A stretch of DNA of 64,000 nucleotides from Pseudonocardia cypriaca (GCF_006717045.1 NZ_VFPH01000001.1:310001-374000), one strand, 5' to 3'. Counted from the stretch's first letter, positions 50,452-59,641 are shown. The notes: generated by a model not told the origin, from the letters alone. Numbers and translations: made by a program.

Positions 50452-51950
50452 CCGCGCCGACGCTCGTCGACTACGCCGAGGTGCTCGAGCGCTTCGACCC
50501 GGTGCTCGGCCTCGAGGTGCACGTCGAGCTCAACACGCAGACCAAGATGTTCTGCGGCTGCCCCACTGCGTTCGGGGCCGAGCCGAACACCCAGGTGTGC
50601 CCGGTGTGCCTCGGCCTTCCCGGGGCGCTGCCGGTGGTCAACCGCTCCGCGGTGGAGTCGGCGATCCGGATCGGCCTGGCGCTGAACTGCACGATCGCGC
50701 CATGGGGCCGGTTCGCGCGGAAGAACTACTTCTACCCGGACATGCCGAAGAACTTCCAGACGTCCCAGTACGACGAGCCGATCGCCGTCAACGGGTACCT
50801 GGACGTGCCGCTCGACGACGGCTCGGTGTTCCGCGTCGAGATCGAGCGCGCGCACATGGAGGAGGACACCGGCAAGTCGCTGCACGTCGGTGGCGCGACG
50901 GGGCGCATCCACGGCGCGGAGTACTCCCTGCTCGACTACAACCGGGCGGGCGTGCCGCTGATCGAGATCGTCACGAAGCCGATCACCGGCACGGGGGAGC
51001 GGGCACCCGAGGTCGCGCGCGCGTACGTCACGGCGCTGCGCGACCTGCTGCGCGCGCTCGGCGTCTCGGACGTGCGGATGGACCAGGGCTCGCTGCGCTG
51101 CGACGCCAACGTCTCCCTGATGCCGAAGGGTGCAGCGGAGTTCGGCACCCGCACCGAGACCAAGAACGTCAACTCGCTGCGCTCCGTCGAGCGGGCCGTC
51201 CGGTACGAGATGACGCGCCAGGCGGGCGTGCTGCTGGCCGGAGACCGCATCATCCAGGAGACGCGGCACTTCGACGAGTCCACCGGCACGACGTCTGCGG
51301 GACGGACGAAGGAGACCGCAGAGGACTACCGGTACTTCCCGGAGCCCGACCTGGTGCCGATCGCGCCGCCCGCCGAGTGGGTCGAGGAGCTGCGCGTCAC
51401 GCTTCCCGAGCTGCCGTGGGAGCGCCGACGCCGGATCACGGCCGAGTGGGGGCTCACCGAGCTGGAGCTGCGTGACCTGGTCAACGCCGGGGCGCTCGAC
51501 CTCATCGAGTCCACGGTCGCGGCGGGCGCCCCCGCCGGCGAGGCCCGGTCGTGGTGGGTCTCGTACCTGACCCAGCAGGCCAACACCCGCGGCGTCGAGC
51601 TGGCCGGGCTGCCGATCACGCCCGCCCAGGTGGCGCGGGTGATCGAGCTGGTGGCGTCGGGCGACCTCTCCAACAAGCTGGCCCGCCAGGTGGTCGACGG
51701 TGTGCTGGCCGGCGAGGGTGAGCCGGACGAGGTCGTCGCCGCGCGCGGCCTGGCCGTGGTCTCCGACGACACCGCGCTGCTCGCCGCCGTCGACGAGGCC
51801 CTCGCGGCCCAGCCGGACATCGCCGAGAAGATCCGCGGCGGCAAGGTCCAGGCCGCCGGTGCGATCGTCGGGGCGGTCATGAAGGCGACGAAGGGCCAGG
51901 CCGACGCCAAGCGCGTGCGCGAGCTGGTGATCGAGCGCTGCAGCCAGTAG
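50448..51950 (+). CDS. gatB: Asp/Glu-tRNA amidotransferase subunit B
   Basis: 500 residues. GLEVHVELNTQTKMFCGCP, TQVCPVCLGLPGALPV, RKNYFYPDMPKNFQTSQYD, RAHMEEDTGKSLH and the C-terminal YqeY-like tail (GGKVQAAGAIVGAVMKATKGQADA) are hallmarks. The Cys pairs near the start form the zinc site. GatB binds tRNA and performs ATP-dependent activation. The GTG start overlaps the gatA stop. A very stable hairpin follows immediately. Confidence 0.97.
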   Translation: MTAPTLVDYAEVLERFDPVLGLEVHVELNTQTKMFCGCPTAFGAEPNTQVCPVCLGLPGALPVVNRSAVESAIRIGLALNCTIAPWGRFARKNYFYPDMPKNFQTSQYDEPIAVNGYLDVPLDDGSVFRVEIERAHMEEDTGKSLHVGGATGRIHGAEYSLLDYNRAGVPLIEIVTKPITGTGERAPEVARAYVTALRDLLRALGVSDVRMDQGSLRCDANVSLMPKGAAEFGTRTETKNVNSLRSVERAVRYEMTRQAGVLLAGDRIIQETRHFDESTGTTSAGRTKETAEDYRYFPEPDLVPIAPPAEWVEELRVTLPELPWERRRRITAEWGLTELELRDLVNAGALDLIESTVAAGAPAGEARSWWVSYLTQQANTRGVELAGLPITPAQVARVIELVASGDLSNKLARQVVDGVLAGEGEPDEVVAARGLAVVSDDTALLAAVDEALAAQPDIAEKIRGGKVQAAGAIVGAVMKATKGQADAKRVRELVIERCSQ

Positions 51951-51994
51951 CCGTGAGTGGATACGAGTGCTACGGCACTCGTATCCACTCACGG
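51951..51994. terminator. Bidirectional terminator: 20-bp perfect stem with UACG tetraloop
   Basis: Left arm begins CCGTGAGTGGATAC and the right arm is its exact reverse complement over 20 bp. The loop is C(TACG)G, a UNCG-type extra-stable tetraloop. It starts 1 nt after the gatB stop and ends 5 nt before the stop of the convergent lipoprotein gene, so it can serve both. Confidence 0.88.
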
Positions 51995-51999
51995 GTGGT

Positions 52000-53142
52000 C
52001 TACTGCCGGTTGTCGCCCCCGGCGGCGAGGGGCTGGATCCGGATCACGCGGTCGTCGGAGGACACCGGCCGGCCGCCCGCCTTGTTGACGGTGCCCAACC
52101 ACACCAGCCCGTCCGGGGCGAGGGTGGCGGCGGAGAGGCGGCCGTAGGTCTCCTGTAGCAGCGTCTCGGGGGCGCCGACGAACAGGTTCTTCGCGTCGGA
52201 CCGGATCACGAACAGCGACTCGGGGCGCACCTGGGCGACCGCCACGGCGCCGTCCTGGGCGGTGCATCCCCCGACGCCGGGGCGGTCGGGCCAGCGCCAC
52301 GCAGGCGCCGGCAGGACACCGGGCTTGATCAGGTGCAGCGCGTCCTCGCCCACCCGCCGGTCGGTGACCCAGGCCGCGCCGCGCTGCGGGTCGACACAGA
52401 TCCCGCCCGGCGACTGCAGCCCCGAGCTCATCGTCGGTGAGAGCGGGTCGGGGTTGCCCTTGGCCGGGTGGCCCTGCAGGTCGATGCGCAGCAGCTTCCC
52501 GGCGAGGGAGTCGGGCGGCGGAGGGGTCTGGCCCGCGTTGCCGGTGGCCACGAGCAGCGAGCCGTCCTCGTCGACGGCGAGGGCGCCGCCGTTGTTCACC
52601 GGGCCGCGGGGGATTCCCGCGAGCACGGGCTTGGGCGGCTCGCCGGCCGCGAGGCGCACCACGCGGTTGTCCTGGGGCGTCGTGATGTAGGCGTAGACGA
52701 GCTGGTCCTCGATGTAGGACGGCGACAGCACCAGCCCGGTGAGGCCGCCACCACCGGTGCCGTCCACCGGCACGGTGGTGACCAGCTGCGGTTCGCTGCC
52801 CTGCCTGACCCGCAGCACGCGGCCGGTCTGCCGCTCGCCCACCAGGGCAGACGCCGCATCCGGGAGAACCGCGATGGCCCCGACCGGGTTGAGGCAGGTG
52901 GCGATGACCTGGGGATCGGGGTCCTGGCAGCCCGATGGTGTCTGCTGGGGGCCGCTCTGCCTCTCCGGGCCGGACTGCTGCGGCGGCTCCGGCGGCGCCG
53001 TGTTCTCCGGTACGACGGGCGGCCCGCCCAGCTCGCCTGCGCCCTCCAGCTGCTCGTGCCACTCGCGTGGGCCCTGCTCGGGGAACGTGGCGCACCCGCC
53101 GAGCGCAAGCAACAGCAGCGCCGCAGCGGCCGCGCGCCGCAC
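52000..53142 (-). CDS. Lipoprotein with sugar-dehydrogenase-like beta-propeller (LppZ-like)
   Basis: About 380 residues. The signal peptide RRAAAAALLLLALGGC ends in a lipobox Cys. A Pro-rich linker follows, then a soluble glucose/sorbosone-dehydrogenase-type propeller with repeats such as GGGLTGLVLSPSY, NNGGALAVDEDGSLLVATGN, GKLLRIDLQGHP, SPGGICVDPQRG and LAPDGLVWLGTVNK. It is likely anchored outside the membrane. Function is unknown; its position next to gatB matches lppZ (Rv3006) in mycobacteria. I prefer the GTG at 53142 with GGGAGGA upstream; the GTG at 53154 is possible. Confidence 0.83.
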   Translation of the reverse strand: MRRAAAAALLLLALGGCATFPEQGPREWHEQLEGAGELGGPPVVPENTAPPEPPQQSGPERQSGPQQTPSGCQDPDPQVIATCLNPVGAIAVLPDAASALVGERQTGRVLRVRQGSEPQLVTTVPVDGTGGGGLTGLVLSPSYIEDQLVYAYITTPQDNRVVRLAAGEPPKPVLAGIPRGPVNNGGALAVDEDGSLLVATGNAGQTPPPPDSLAGKLLRIDLQGHPAKGNPDPLSPTMSSGLQSPGGICVDPQRGAAWVTDRRVGEDALHLIKPGVLPAPAWRWPDRPGVGGCTAQDGAVAVAQVRPESLFVIRSDAKNLFVGAPETLLQETYGRLSAATLAPDGLVWLGTVNKAGGRPVSSDDRVIRIQPLAAGGDNRQ

Positions 53143-53400
53143 CCGTCCTCCCACGAGGTCAAGATTAGGCGGCGGCGGGTGAGCGTCCGGTGAGTAGCGT
53201 CGCCGGCCATGGGTGGGACCACGGTGCTGGGTTTGTGCTCGCGCACCCCTTCTCGGTCCGCACAATCGGTCGACGGGCAGCGTGGGACGAGAACCGGTGC
53301 GTGAACCTTGCGGATCACCGCGAGCAGCACACGACGGCCTCGCCCGCGACCCTGGCGTGCTCCTCGCGCCGATCAGCCCGGCCGTGACCTCGGTCCCGCT

Positions 53401-53468
53401 CCATGATCGGCGGTTCGGCGCGTTCCCGGCTGGATTTCGCCGTTTTCGCGCCGAAGCCTTGATCATGG
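53401..53468. repeat. 68-bp palindromic element
   Basis: Symmetric blocks: CCATGATC, 5 nt, TTCGGCGC on the left; GCGCCGAA, 5 nt, GATCATGG on the right, around a 26-nt centre. The 8-bp blocks are exact reverse complements and the spacing matches on both sides. It looks like a REP-type or transposon-derived palindromic unit. Confidence 0.7.
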
Positions 53469-53632
53469 TGGTGAGGCCGGCCTTCGGTGGCGCCGCGCGC
53501 CGAAGGGGCTGGCCTGTGGCCTGCCCGCGAAGCGGGCCCTCAGGGGCCGCAGAGGCTCACGGATCAAGGGGCGCGAAGCGCTCGCGAAGCGACGCCGCAG
53601 GCGCCCTTGAGGCGTGAGGGGCGGCCCCGCAC

Positions 53633-53764
53633 GATGCGCGGCGCCACCGAAGGCCTGGTGGAGGTTGGGCCTGGATGATGCGCGGCGCCACCGAAGGCCT
53701 GGTGGAGGTTGGGCCTGGATGATGCGCGGCGCCACCGAAGGCCTGGTGGGGGTGGGCCTGGACG
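53633..53764. repeat. Three tandem 44-bp repeats
   Basis: Units begin GATGCGCGGCGCCACCGAAG at 53633, 53677 and 53721, each continuing GCCTGGTGG and a GGTTGGGCCTG-like tail. Units 1 and 2 are identical; unit 3 differs slightly near its end, and a decayed fourth follows. The core is the reverse complement of the repeats at 8137-8214. Confidence 0.88.
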
Positions 53765-53957
53765 GTGCGTGGCACCGCTCAGGGCCTGAGCGGGGACGGC
53801 ACCTGGACCGCGCTCGGTGCCTCCGGAGGCCAGGTCGGCGCGGCCGGCCTCCGCGATGCCCGCGTTCCGCGGTGAACGCACCCGGCCGGCAGCTCACCTG
53901 GCGTTGCGCCTGTGATTCCGCCCTGTCCGGTGTTCGGGACGGCTACGCTTCGGCGCC

Positions 53958-54551
53958 ATGAGCGACCAGCCCACGTCGATCCTGCCCGGCGTCGGCGGAT
54001 CGGGTTCCTCGGATTCCGCCACCACGCGGCCGACCCGCAGGCCGTTGGTGTGGAACCCGGGCACCGATCTCGGGGTGCTCCTGCTGCGGTTCGCCGTCGG
54101 CGGCACGTTCTTCGCCCACGGCATGCAGATCGTGTCCGGCATGTGGGGCGGTCCCGGCATCGACGGTTTCGCCGCCACGCTCCAGGGGTTCGGGTACCAG
54201 CAGCCCGTCGTCCTGGCCTGGGTCACCGGGATCACGGCGGTGGCGGGCGGTGCATTGGTGGTCCTCGGTTTCCTGACTCCGCTGGCGGCCGCTGGGCTGC
54301 TCGCCCTGATGATCAACTCGGTCGCGTTGAAGTTCGGCAACGGTTTCTTCATCACCTCGCCCGCCGGCGCGAACGCGGTGGAGCTCGACGTCGTGCTGGG
54401 GCTGGCCGCGGCCGCGCTCACGCTGATCGGGGCGGGCCGGATCGCGATCGACCGGGGCCGTACCTGGAACCTCCGCCCTGCCCCGTGGGGAGTGCTCGCC
54501 TTGATCATCGGTGTGGTCGCCGCCGTGCTGGTGCTCGTGCTGCTTCGGTGA
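53958..54551 (+). CDS. DoxX-family membrane protein (Rv3005c-like)
   Basis: 197 residues, about four helices after a 35-residue polar tail. GVLLLRFAVGGTFFAHGMQIV, then LVVLGFLTPLAAAGLLALMINSVALKFGNGFF, and ELDVVLGLAAAALTLIGAGRIAIDRG are DoxX hallmarks. In mycobacteria the orthologue joins SodA and SseA in a membrane-associated oxidoreductase complex; neither partner is visible here. A TACGCT box ends 8 nt before the ATG, suggesting a leaderless mRNA. The stop overlaps the next start (GTGA). Confidence 0.88.
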   Translation: MSDQPTSILPGVGGSGSSDSATTRPTRRPLVWNPGTDLGVLLLRFAVGGTFFAHGMQIVSGMWGGPGIDGFAATLQGFGYQQPVVLAWVTGITAVAGGALVVLGFLTPLAAAGLLALMINSVALKFGNGFFITSPAGANAVELDVVLGLAAAALTLIGAGRIAIDRGRTWNLRPAPWGVLALIIGVVAAVLVLVLLR

Positions 54552-55468
54552 CCCCGCCGCCACCGGACTCCGCGTGGCTGCCCGCCGTGGCCCGGTGGGC
54601 GGGAGCGCCTGCGGCCGTTACCGCTCGGGCGCCACTTGCGGGCGGGTACGTCGCCGCCGCGGTCGAGCGGGTCGACCTCGATGCCGGTGGCCGTCCCGTG
54701 CCGGTCGTCCTCAAGCGGACCGGGCCGAGCGAGGTTGCGGCGATGCGCGCGATCGCGGTGGTGCCGGGCGTGGATCGGCCCCGCCTGCTCGCCGCAGGCC
54801 AGGACCGGCACGGAGCGTGGCTGGTGATGCCCTTCTACGCCGGGCCGGCGCTCGCCGTTGGGGAGGTGCCCAGCGAGGTGTGGGACGTGCTCGGCCGGGT
54901 GCACGCCCACTGGCACCGGCGGCGCCCGCGCGGCCTGCCCGTCGTCGACGCGCACTGGTGGTGGGGGATGGTCACCGGTCACACGCTGCCCGCGGTCCGC
55001 GGTGCGCGCGACCGAACCGGCGACGCTCGGCTGGCCGAGATCGCCGAGCTGCTCGACGCCTGGTCCACCGACGCTCGCCTGCGCGCTGCCCTCGCGCTGC
55101 TGCCCCGCACGCTCACGCACGGCGACGCGCACCGCGGCAACGTGCTGCTCGACCCCGACGGCGCCGTGCTGATCGACTGGGGCAACGCCCGCATCGCTCC
55201 CGCTGGGCTCGACGTCGGAACGCTGGCCGCGCAGGGCGTACCCGCCCCTGAGGCGTACGTCGAGACGACCCCCGAGGCGTTGCGCGAGGTGGAGCGGCTC
55301 TGGGCGCAGGTGCAGGTGCACGTCCAGTACCTCGGCTTCGCCGCCGACCACCTCGGCGCCGCGCGCGTGGTCGAGATGGTCGAGACCGCGGCCCGTGCGC
55401 TCGACGAGCTGGGCCCGGCACTGGCACGGTGTGATCATGCCGCGCTACGGCCCGATGTTCGGCCCTGA
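54548..55468 (+). CDS. Aminoglycoside phosphotransferase-fold kinase (APH family)
   Basis: 306 residues. The catalytic loop LTHGDAHRGNVLL and metal motif VLIDWGNARIAP are intact, and VVLKRTGPSEVAAM may hold the ATP-binding Lys. The small-molecule substrate is unknown; the fold includes antibiotic, choline and homoserine kinases. It is coupled to DoxX by GTGA, and its 3' end overlaps the agmatinase-like gene by 32 nt in another frame. Confidence 0.83.
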   Translation: MTPPPPDSAWLPAVARWAGAPAAVTARAPLAGGYVAAAVERVDLDAGGRPVPVVLKRTGPSEVAAMRAIAVVPGVDRPRLLAAGQDRHGAWLVMPFYAGPALAVGEVPSEVWDVLGRVHAHWHRRRPRGLPVVDAHWWWGMVTGHTLPAVRGARDRTGDARLAEIAELLDAWSTDARLRAALALLPRTLTHGDAHRGNVLLDPDGAVLIDWGNARIAPAGLDVGTLAAQGVPAPEAYVETTPEALREVERLWAQVQVHVQYLGFAADHLGAARVVEMVETAARALDELGPALARCDHAALRPDVRP

Positions 55469-56438
55469 CGTCACGTTCCTCGGTGTCGACCGCTGCACGA
55501 TCGACGAACCCGGCACCTACGCGGACGCCGACGTCGTCGTGATCGGCGCCCCGTTCGACGGCAGCACGTCGCACCGGCCCGGCACCCGGTTCGGCCCACA
55601 GGCGATCCGGACGGCCGACTACCTCCCGCCCGACGCGTCCCGTCACAGCCTCGCGCTGCGCGTCGACGGGCTGCAGGACCTGCGCGTACTGGACGCGGGG
55701 GACGTCGAGATGTTCTCGGGCGACGCAGAGCGCAGCCTGCGTGCGCTGGAGGAGGCCGTCACCACCGTCGCGGGCAACGGCGCGCTGCCGCTGATCCTCG
55801 GCGGCGACCACGCAATCGCCTTCGCCGACGCGAAGGGTGTGGCCAACCACCACGGGCACGGCCGCGTCTCGATGATCCACTTCGACGCGCACGCCGATAC
55901 GGGCGACATCGAGTTCGGTTCGCTGTGGGGCCACGGCGCGCCGATGCGCCGGCTGATCGAGTCGGGCGCGCTGCGCGGCGACCGCTTCCTGCAGCTGGGG
56001 CTGCGCGGTTACTGGCCGGGCCCCGAGACCCTCGCGTGGATGGCCGAGCAGGGCATGCGGTCCTACGAGATGACCGAGATCGGAGCCCGCGGCCTGACCG
56101 CCTGCCTCGACGAGGCGTTCGCGATCGCGACGGATGGGTGCGACGGGGTGTTCCTCTCCGTCGACATCGACGTCTGCGACCCCGGTCATGCGCCCGGCAC
56201 CGGCACCCCCGAGCCCGGCGGGTTCTCGGCCCGGCAGCTGCTCGACTCCGTCCGCCGGATCTGCATGGAGCTGCCGGTGGTCGGCATCGACGTCGTCGAG
56301 GTCTCCCCGCCCTACGACCACGCCGACATCACGGCCGCACTGGCGAACCGCGTGGTGCTGGAGGCGCTCAGCGGCCTGGCCTGGAAGCGCAACGGGTCGG
56401 GCTGGGACCCCGCCCGTCCGCTGCTGGAGAGCCGTTAG
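55437..56438 (+). CDS. speB: Agmatinase/arginase-family ureohydrolase
   Basis: 333 residues. The binuclear Mn ligands are complete: GGDHAIAF, IHFDAHADTGD and SVDIDVCDPGHAPGTGTPEPGG. It hydrolyses a guanidino group, with agmatine or guanidinobutyrate as likely substrates; the symbol is by similarity to SpeB. It starts inside the preceding gene, at the ATG at 55437 or an earlier GTG at 55431. It converges on the SGNH hydrolase with a 4-bp overlap. Confidence 0.88.
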   Translation: MPRYGPMFGPDVTFLGVDRCTIDEPGTYADADVVVIGAPFDGSTSHRPGTRFGPQAIRTADYLPPDASRHSLALRVDGLQDLRVLDAGDVEMFSGDAERSLRALEEAVTTVAGNGALPLILGGDHAIAFADAKGVANHHGHGRVSMIHFDAHADTGDIEFGSLWGHGAPMRRLIESGALRGDRFLQLGLRGYWPGPETLAWMAEQGMRSYEMTEIGARGLTACLDEAFAIATDGCDGVFLSVDIDVCDPGHAPGTGTPEPGGFSARQLLDSVRRICMELPVVGIDVVEVSPPYDHADITAALANRVVLEALSGLAWKRNGSGWDPARPLLESR

Positions 56439-57601
56439 CGCGGGGCGAACGGCCCGCCCGCGCCGAAGGCCAGCTTCGCGAAACGCTCGCCGATGCGCTC
56501 GTGGGTGGCGGCGTCGGGGTGCAGCCCGTCGGGCAGGGGCAGCTCGGCGAAGTCGGCATCGCCGTAGAGGACGCGGCCGTCGAGGTGGTGCAGGTTCGGG
56601 TCGTCGGCCGCCCGCTGCTCCACGATCCGGGCCAGCTCCGCACGGATGACCCGCAGCGTCAGCTTCCCGGCGGCGCGTTCCGCGGGGTCGCCCGTGGCCC
56701 GGAACTGCAGGGTCCCGGTGCTGAGGTCGGCGGCGCCGGGGCCGGGGGTGTCCTCGTGGATGGGGCAGAGCAGGGGCGAGACGACCAGCAGCGGCGTGGT
56801 GGGGTGGCCTTCTCGGATCGTGTCGAGGAAGCCGTGCACGGCCGGGGTGAAGGCGCGCAGGCGCATCACGTCGCTGTTGACCAGGTTGATGCCCAGCTCG
56901 AGGCTGATCAGGTCCGCTGCGGTGCCGCGGATGGTGCGGGCCGTGAACTGGTCGAGCAGGGCGCTGCCGCCCAGCCCGAGGTTGACCAGTTCGGCACCGC
57001 CGAGCGACGCGGCCAACGCGGGCCAGGTCGTGGTGGCGCTCGCGGCGTTCGAGCCGTGGCTGATCGAGCTGCCGTGGTGCACCCACACCCTGCGGTCGCC
57101 CGGCGGCACCGACTCGACGGGAGCGTTGCTGCGCAGGGCCACCAGCTCGGTGATCTCGTTGTACGGCAGCCAGATCTCGACGTCCTTCACCCGCGCGGGG
57201 AGGCCGCCGAACCGGACGGTCCCCACCGGACCGGGCCGGGTCTCCGCGGTGCCGGCGGCCGTGTCGAGCACGAGGACGTTGCCGCCGGTCCCGGTGGCCC
57301 GGCCGAACAGGCGGCCGTCGACGAGCAGGTCGTACACCCCGTCCGCGCGGGGTGGGATGCCCGGGTATGCGGGCCTGGTGCGCAGCGTGTCCAGCTCGAC
57401 GGCGGTGGCTCGCGTCCGGAACACCAGGCGGACGCCGGACGGCTGGGCCTCGGCCATGGCCAGCTGCCCGTCCGGGCTCTGCGCGCGAGCCCACGCCGGC
57501 AACCGGTGCGGGAGCACGCCGTGCTCGGTGCGCTCCAGCTCGAGCGCACCGCGCAGGATGTCGGCGGTGACCGGTGTGGTGATCCAGCTCGTTTCGCTCA
57601 C
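56435..57601 (-). CDS. SGNH/GDSL-family hydrolase
   Basis: 388 residues. An N-terminal beta-rich region precedes the hydrolase domain: block I HHGSSISHGSNA (nucleophile Ser), block II GLGGSALLDQF, block III LELGINLVN and block V LPDGLHPDAATHE (catalytic Asp and His). This is the two-domain arrangement of carbohydrate-esterase-like SGNH proteins. There is no signal peptide, so it is likely intracellular. The GTG at 57601 overlaps the ilvD stop (GTGA), making it cotranscribed with ilvD, though no metabolic link is obvious. Confidence 0.83.
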   Translation of the reverse strand: MSETSWITTPVTADILRGALELERTEHGVLPHRLPAWARAQSPDGQLAMAEAQPSGVRLVFRTRATAVELDTLRTRPAYPGIPPRADGVYDLLVDGRLFGRATGTGGNVLVLDTAAGTAETRPGPVGTVRFGGLPARVKDVEIWLPYNEITELVALRSNAPVESVPPGDRRVWVHHGSSISHGSNAASATTTWPALAASLGGAELVNLGLGGSALLDQFTARTIRGTAADLISLELGINLVNSDVMRLRAFTPAVHGFLDTIREGHPTTPLLVVSPLLCPIHEDTPGPGAADLSTGTLQFRATGDPAERAAGKLTLRVIRAELARIVEQRAADDPNLHHLDGRVLYGDADFAELPLPDGLHPDAATHERIGERFAKLAFGAGGPFAPR

Positions 57602-59439
57602 GGGACCTGCCGCACGGCTCCCTTGTCGGCGCTGGTGGCCAGGGCCGCGTAGGCGCGCAAGGCCTTGCTCACCGGCCGGTCGCGCTCCTTCGGCTGCCAC
57701 GGGCGCTCGCTCGCGTCCATCTTGGCGCGGCGCTCGGCGAGGACCTCGTCGGGGACCTGGACCTCGAGCAGCCGGGCCCTGACGTCGATGAGAACGGTGT
57801 CGCCGTCCTCGATCAGGCCGATCACACCGCCGCTCGCGGCCTCGGGGGAGATGTGGCCGACCGAGATGCCGCTGGAGCCGCCGGAGAACCGGCGGTCGGT
57901 GATCAGGGCGCACTTCGCGCCGAGGCCTGCGCCCTTGAGGAACGCGGTGGGATGCAGCATCTCCTGCATCCCCGGCCCGCCCGCAGGCCCCTCGTAGCGG
58001 ACGACGAGCACGTCGCCGGGCTGGATCTGCTTGGTGAGGATGACCGACACGGCCTCCTCCTGGCTCTCGACGACCCGCGCCGGGCCCTCGAAGCGCCAGA
58101 TGTCCTCCGGGATGCCGGCCGTCTTGATCACGGCGCCGTCCGGGGCGATGTTGCCGCGCAGCACGGCCAGCCCGCCGTCGGCGGTGTAGGCGTGGGCGAC
58201 GTCGCGGATGCAGCCACCCGCTGCGTCGGTGTCGAGCGACGACCAGCGGTTCCCGGTGGAGAACGCCTCGGTGGTGCGCACGCCGCCGGGCGCGGCGTGG
58301 AACAGCTCCACGGCCTTCTCCGACGCCGAGCCGCTGCGGATGTCCCACTCCGAGAGCCACTGCGCGAGCGTCGGCGTGTGCACGGTGTGCACGTCCTCGT
58401 GCAGCAGGCCGGCCCGCCACAGCTCGCCAAGGATGGCCGGGATGCCGCCCGCGCGGTGCACGTCCTCCATGTGATAGCTGGAGTTCGGCGAGACCTTGGC
58501 CAGGCACGGCACGCGGCGCGAGACCTCGTCGATGGCCGCGAGGTCGAAGTCGATCTCACCTTCCTGCGCGGCGGCGAGGATGTGCAGCACCGTGTTCGTT
58601 GAGCCGCCCATCGCGACGTCGAGCGCCATCGCGTTCTCGAACGCGTGCCTGTTGGCGATCGAGCGCGGCAGCACGGACGCGTCGTCCTCGCCGTACCAGC
58701 GCTTCGCGAGCGCCATCACGGTGCGGCCCGCCTCCAGGAACAGCTCGCGGCGGGCGGCGTGGGTGGCCAGGGTGGAACCGTTGCCGGGCAGGGCGAGGCC
58801 GAGCGCCTCGGTGAGGCAGTTCATCGAGTTGGCGGTGAACATGCCAGAGCACGAGCCGCAGGTCGGGCACGCGGAGCGCTCCACCTCGGCGAGCCCGGCC
58901 TCGTCCACCTGCGAGGAAGCCGAGGCCGCGATCGCGGTGATGAGGTCGGTGGGCGCCTGCGCGACGCCGCCGACCACCACCGCCTTGCCCGCCTCCATCG
59001 GCCCGCCGGAGACGAACACGGTGGGGATGTTGAGCCGCATCGCGGCGTTGAGCATGCCCGGCGTGATCTTGTCGCAGTTGGAGATGCAGACCAGCGCGTC
59101 GGCGGCGTGGCCGTTGACCATGTACTCGACGGCGTCGGCGATCACCTCGCGCGAGGGCAGCGAGTAGAGCATGCCGCCGTGGCCCATCGCGATGCCGTCG
59201 TCGACGGCGATCGTGTTGAACTCCCGCGCCACGCCGCCCGCCTCGCGGATCGCCCCCGCCACGAGGTCGCCGAGGTCCTTGAGGTGCACGTGGCCCGGCA
59301 CGAACTGGGTGTAGGAGTTGGCGATCGCGACGATCGGCTTGCCGAAGTCGTCGTCGCCCATGCCGGTGGCGCGCCAGAGCGAGCGTGCTCCGGCGGCGTT
59401 GCGGCCATGGGTGGTGACTCGGGACCGGAGGGCCGGCAC
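57598..59439 (-). CDS. ilvD: Dihydroxy-acid dehydratase
   Basis: 613 residues, third enzyme of the valine/isoleucine pathway, forming 2-keto acids. Cluster-ligand and signature blocks: SNCDKITPGMLNAAMRLNIP, CPTCGSCSGMFTANSMNCLT, ALPGNGS and the C-terminal GGSSGISVGHISPEAASGG. The GTG at 59439 with GAGAGGAAG upstream gives the standard length. It belongs to the same pathway as ilvB/ilvN 2 kb away, but on the opposite strand and in a separate transcript. Confidence 0.96.
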   Translation of the reverse strand: MPALRSRVTTHGRNAAGARSLWRATGMGDDDFGKPIVAIANSYTQFVPGHVHLKDLGDLVAGAIREAGGVAREFNTIAVDDGIAMGHGGMLYSLPSREVIADAVEYMVNGHAADALVCISNCDKITPGMLNAAMRLNIPTVFVSGGPMEAGKAVVVGGVAQAPTDLITAIAASASSQVDEAGLAEVERSACPTCGSCSGMFTANSMNCLTEALGLALPGNGSTLATHAARRELFLEAGRTVMALAKRWYGEDDASVLPRSIANRHAFENAMALDVAMGGSTNTVLHILAAAQEGEIDFDLAAIDEVSRRVPCLAKVSPNSSYHMEDVHRAGGIPAILGELWRAGLLHEDVHTVHTPTLAQWLSEWDIRSGSASEKAVELFHAAPGGVRTTEAFSTGNRWSSLDTDAAGGCIRDVAHAYTADGGLAVLRGNIAPDGAVIKTAGIPEDIWRFEGPARVVESQEEAVSVILTKQIQPGDVLVVRYEGPAGGPGMQEMLHPTAFLKGAGLGAKCALITDRRFSGGSSGISVGHISPEAASGGVIGLIEDGDTVLIDVRARLLEVQVPDEVLAERRAKMDASERPWQPKERDRPVSKALRAYAALATSADKGAVRQVP

Positions 59440-59626
59440 GGTTCTTCCTCTCGCTGGGCCGGGACGACGCGCGCGGTCGGCCGGGAGCGGTAGCCCTCCG
59501 GGCGTCGCAGCGCCCCGCGGGCTCAGGGCCACCAGGTGTGGTTCGGCCGGGCCGCTGCGGGATCAACTCCACGGTACGCGCCCTGCGGGCCGTCTCTTGA
59601 CGGGTGGTCGGGCCCGGAGGACGATT

Positions 59627-59641
59627 CCTAATCGTGTTAGG
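59627..59641. promoter_or_regulatory. Candidate TetR operator over the start codon
   Basis: CCTAA, centre TCGTG, TTAGG: a perfect 5-bp dyad. The proposed GTG start of the TetR gene lies in the centre, so binding would block its own transcription or translation. TAA-centre-TTA operators of this kind are common for TetR proteins. Confidence 0.55.

Larger units (their letters stand above)
53155..53957. other. Repeat-rich intergenic region without a supported gene
   Basis: About 800 bp between divergent lipoprotein and DoxX genes. It holds a 68-bp palindromic element (53401-53468), an inverted copy of the GGCCTTCGGTGGCGCC core near 53480, three tandem 44-bp repeats (53633-53764) and GC-rich spacer. 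Open frames here are repeat-derived and not credible. The DoxX promoter should be near 53944. Confidence 0.6.

Noticed and set aside
53190..53625. Open frames in the intergenic region before DoxX
   Set aside because: They run through palindromic and tandem repeats, lack motifs and ribosome binding sites, and occur on both strands.
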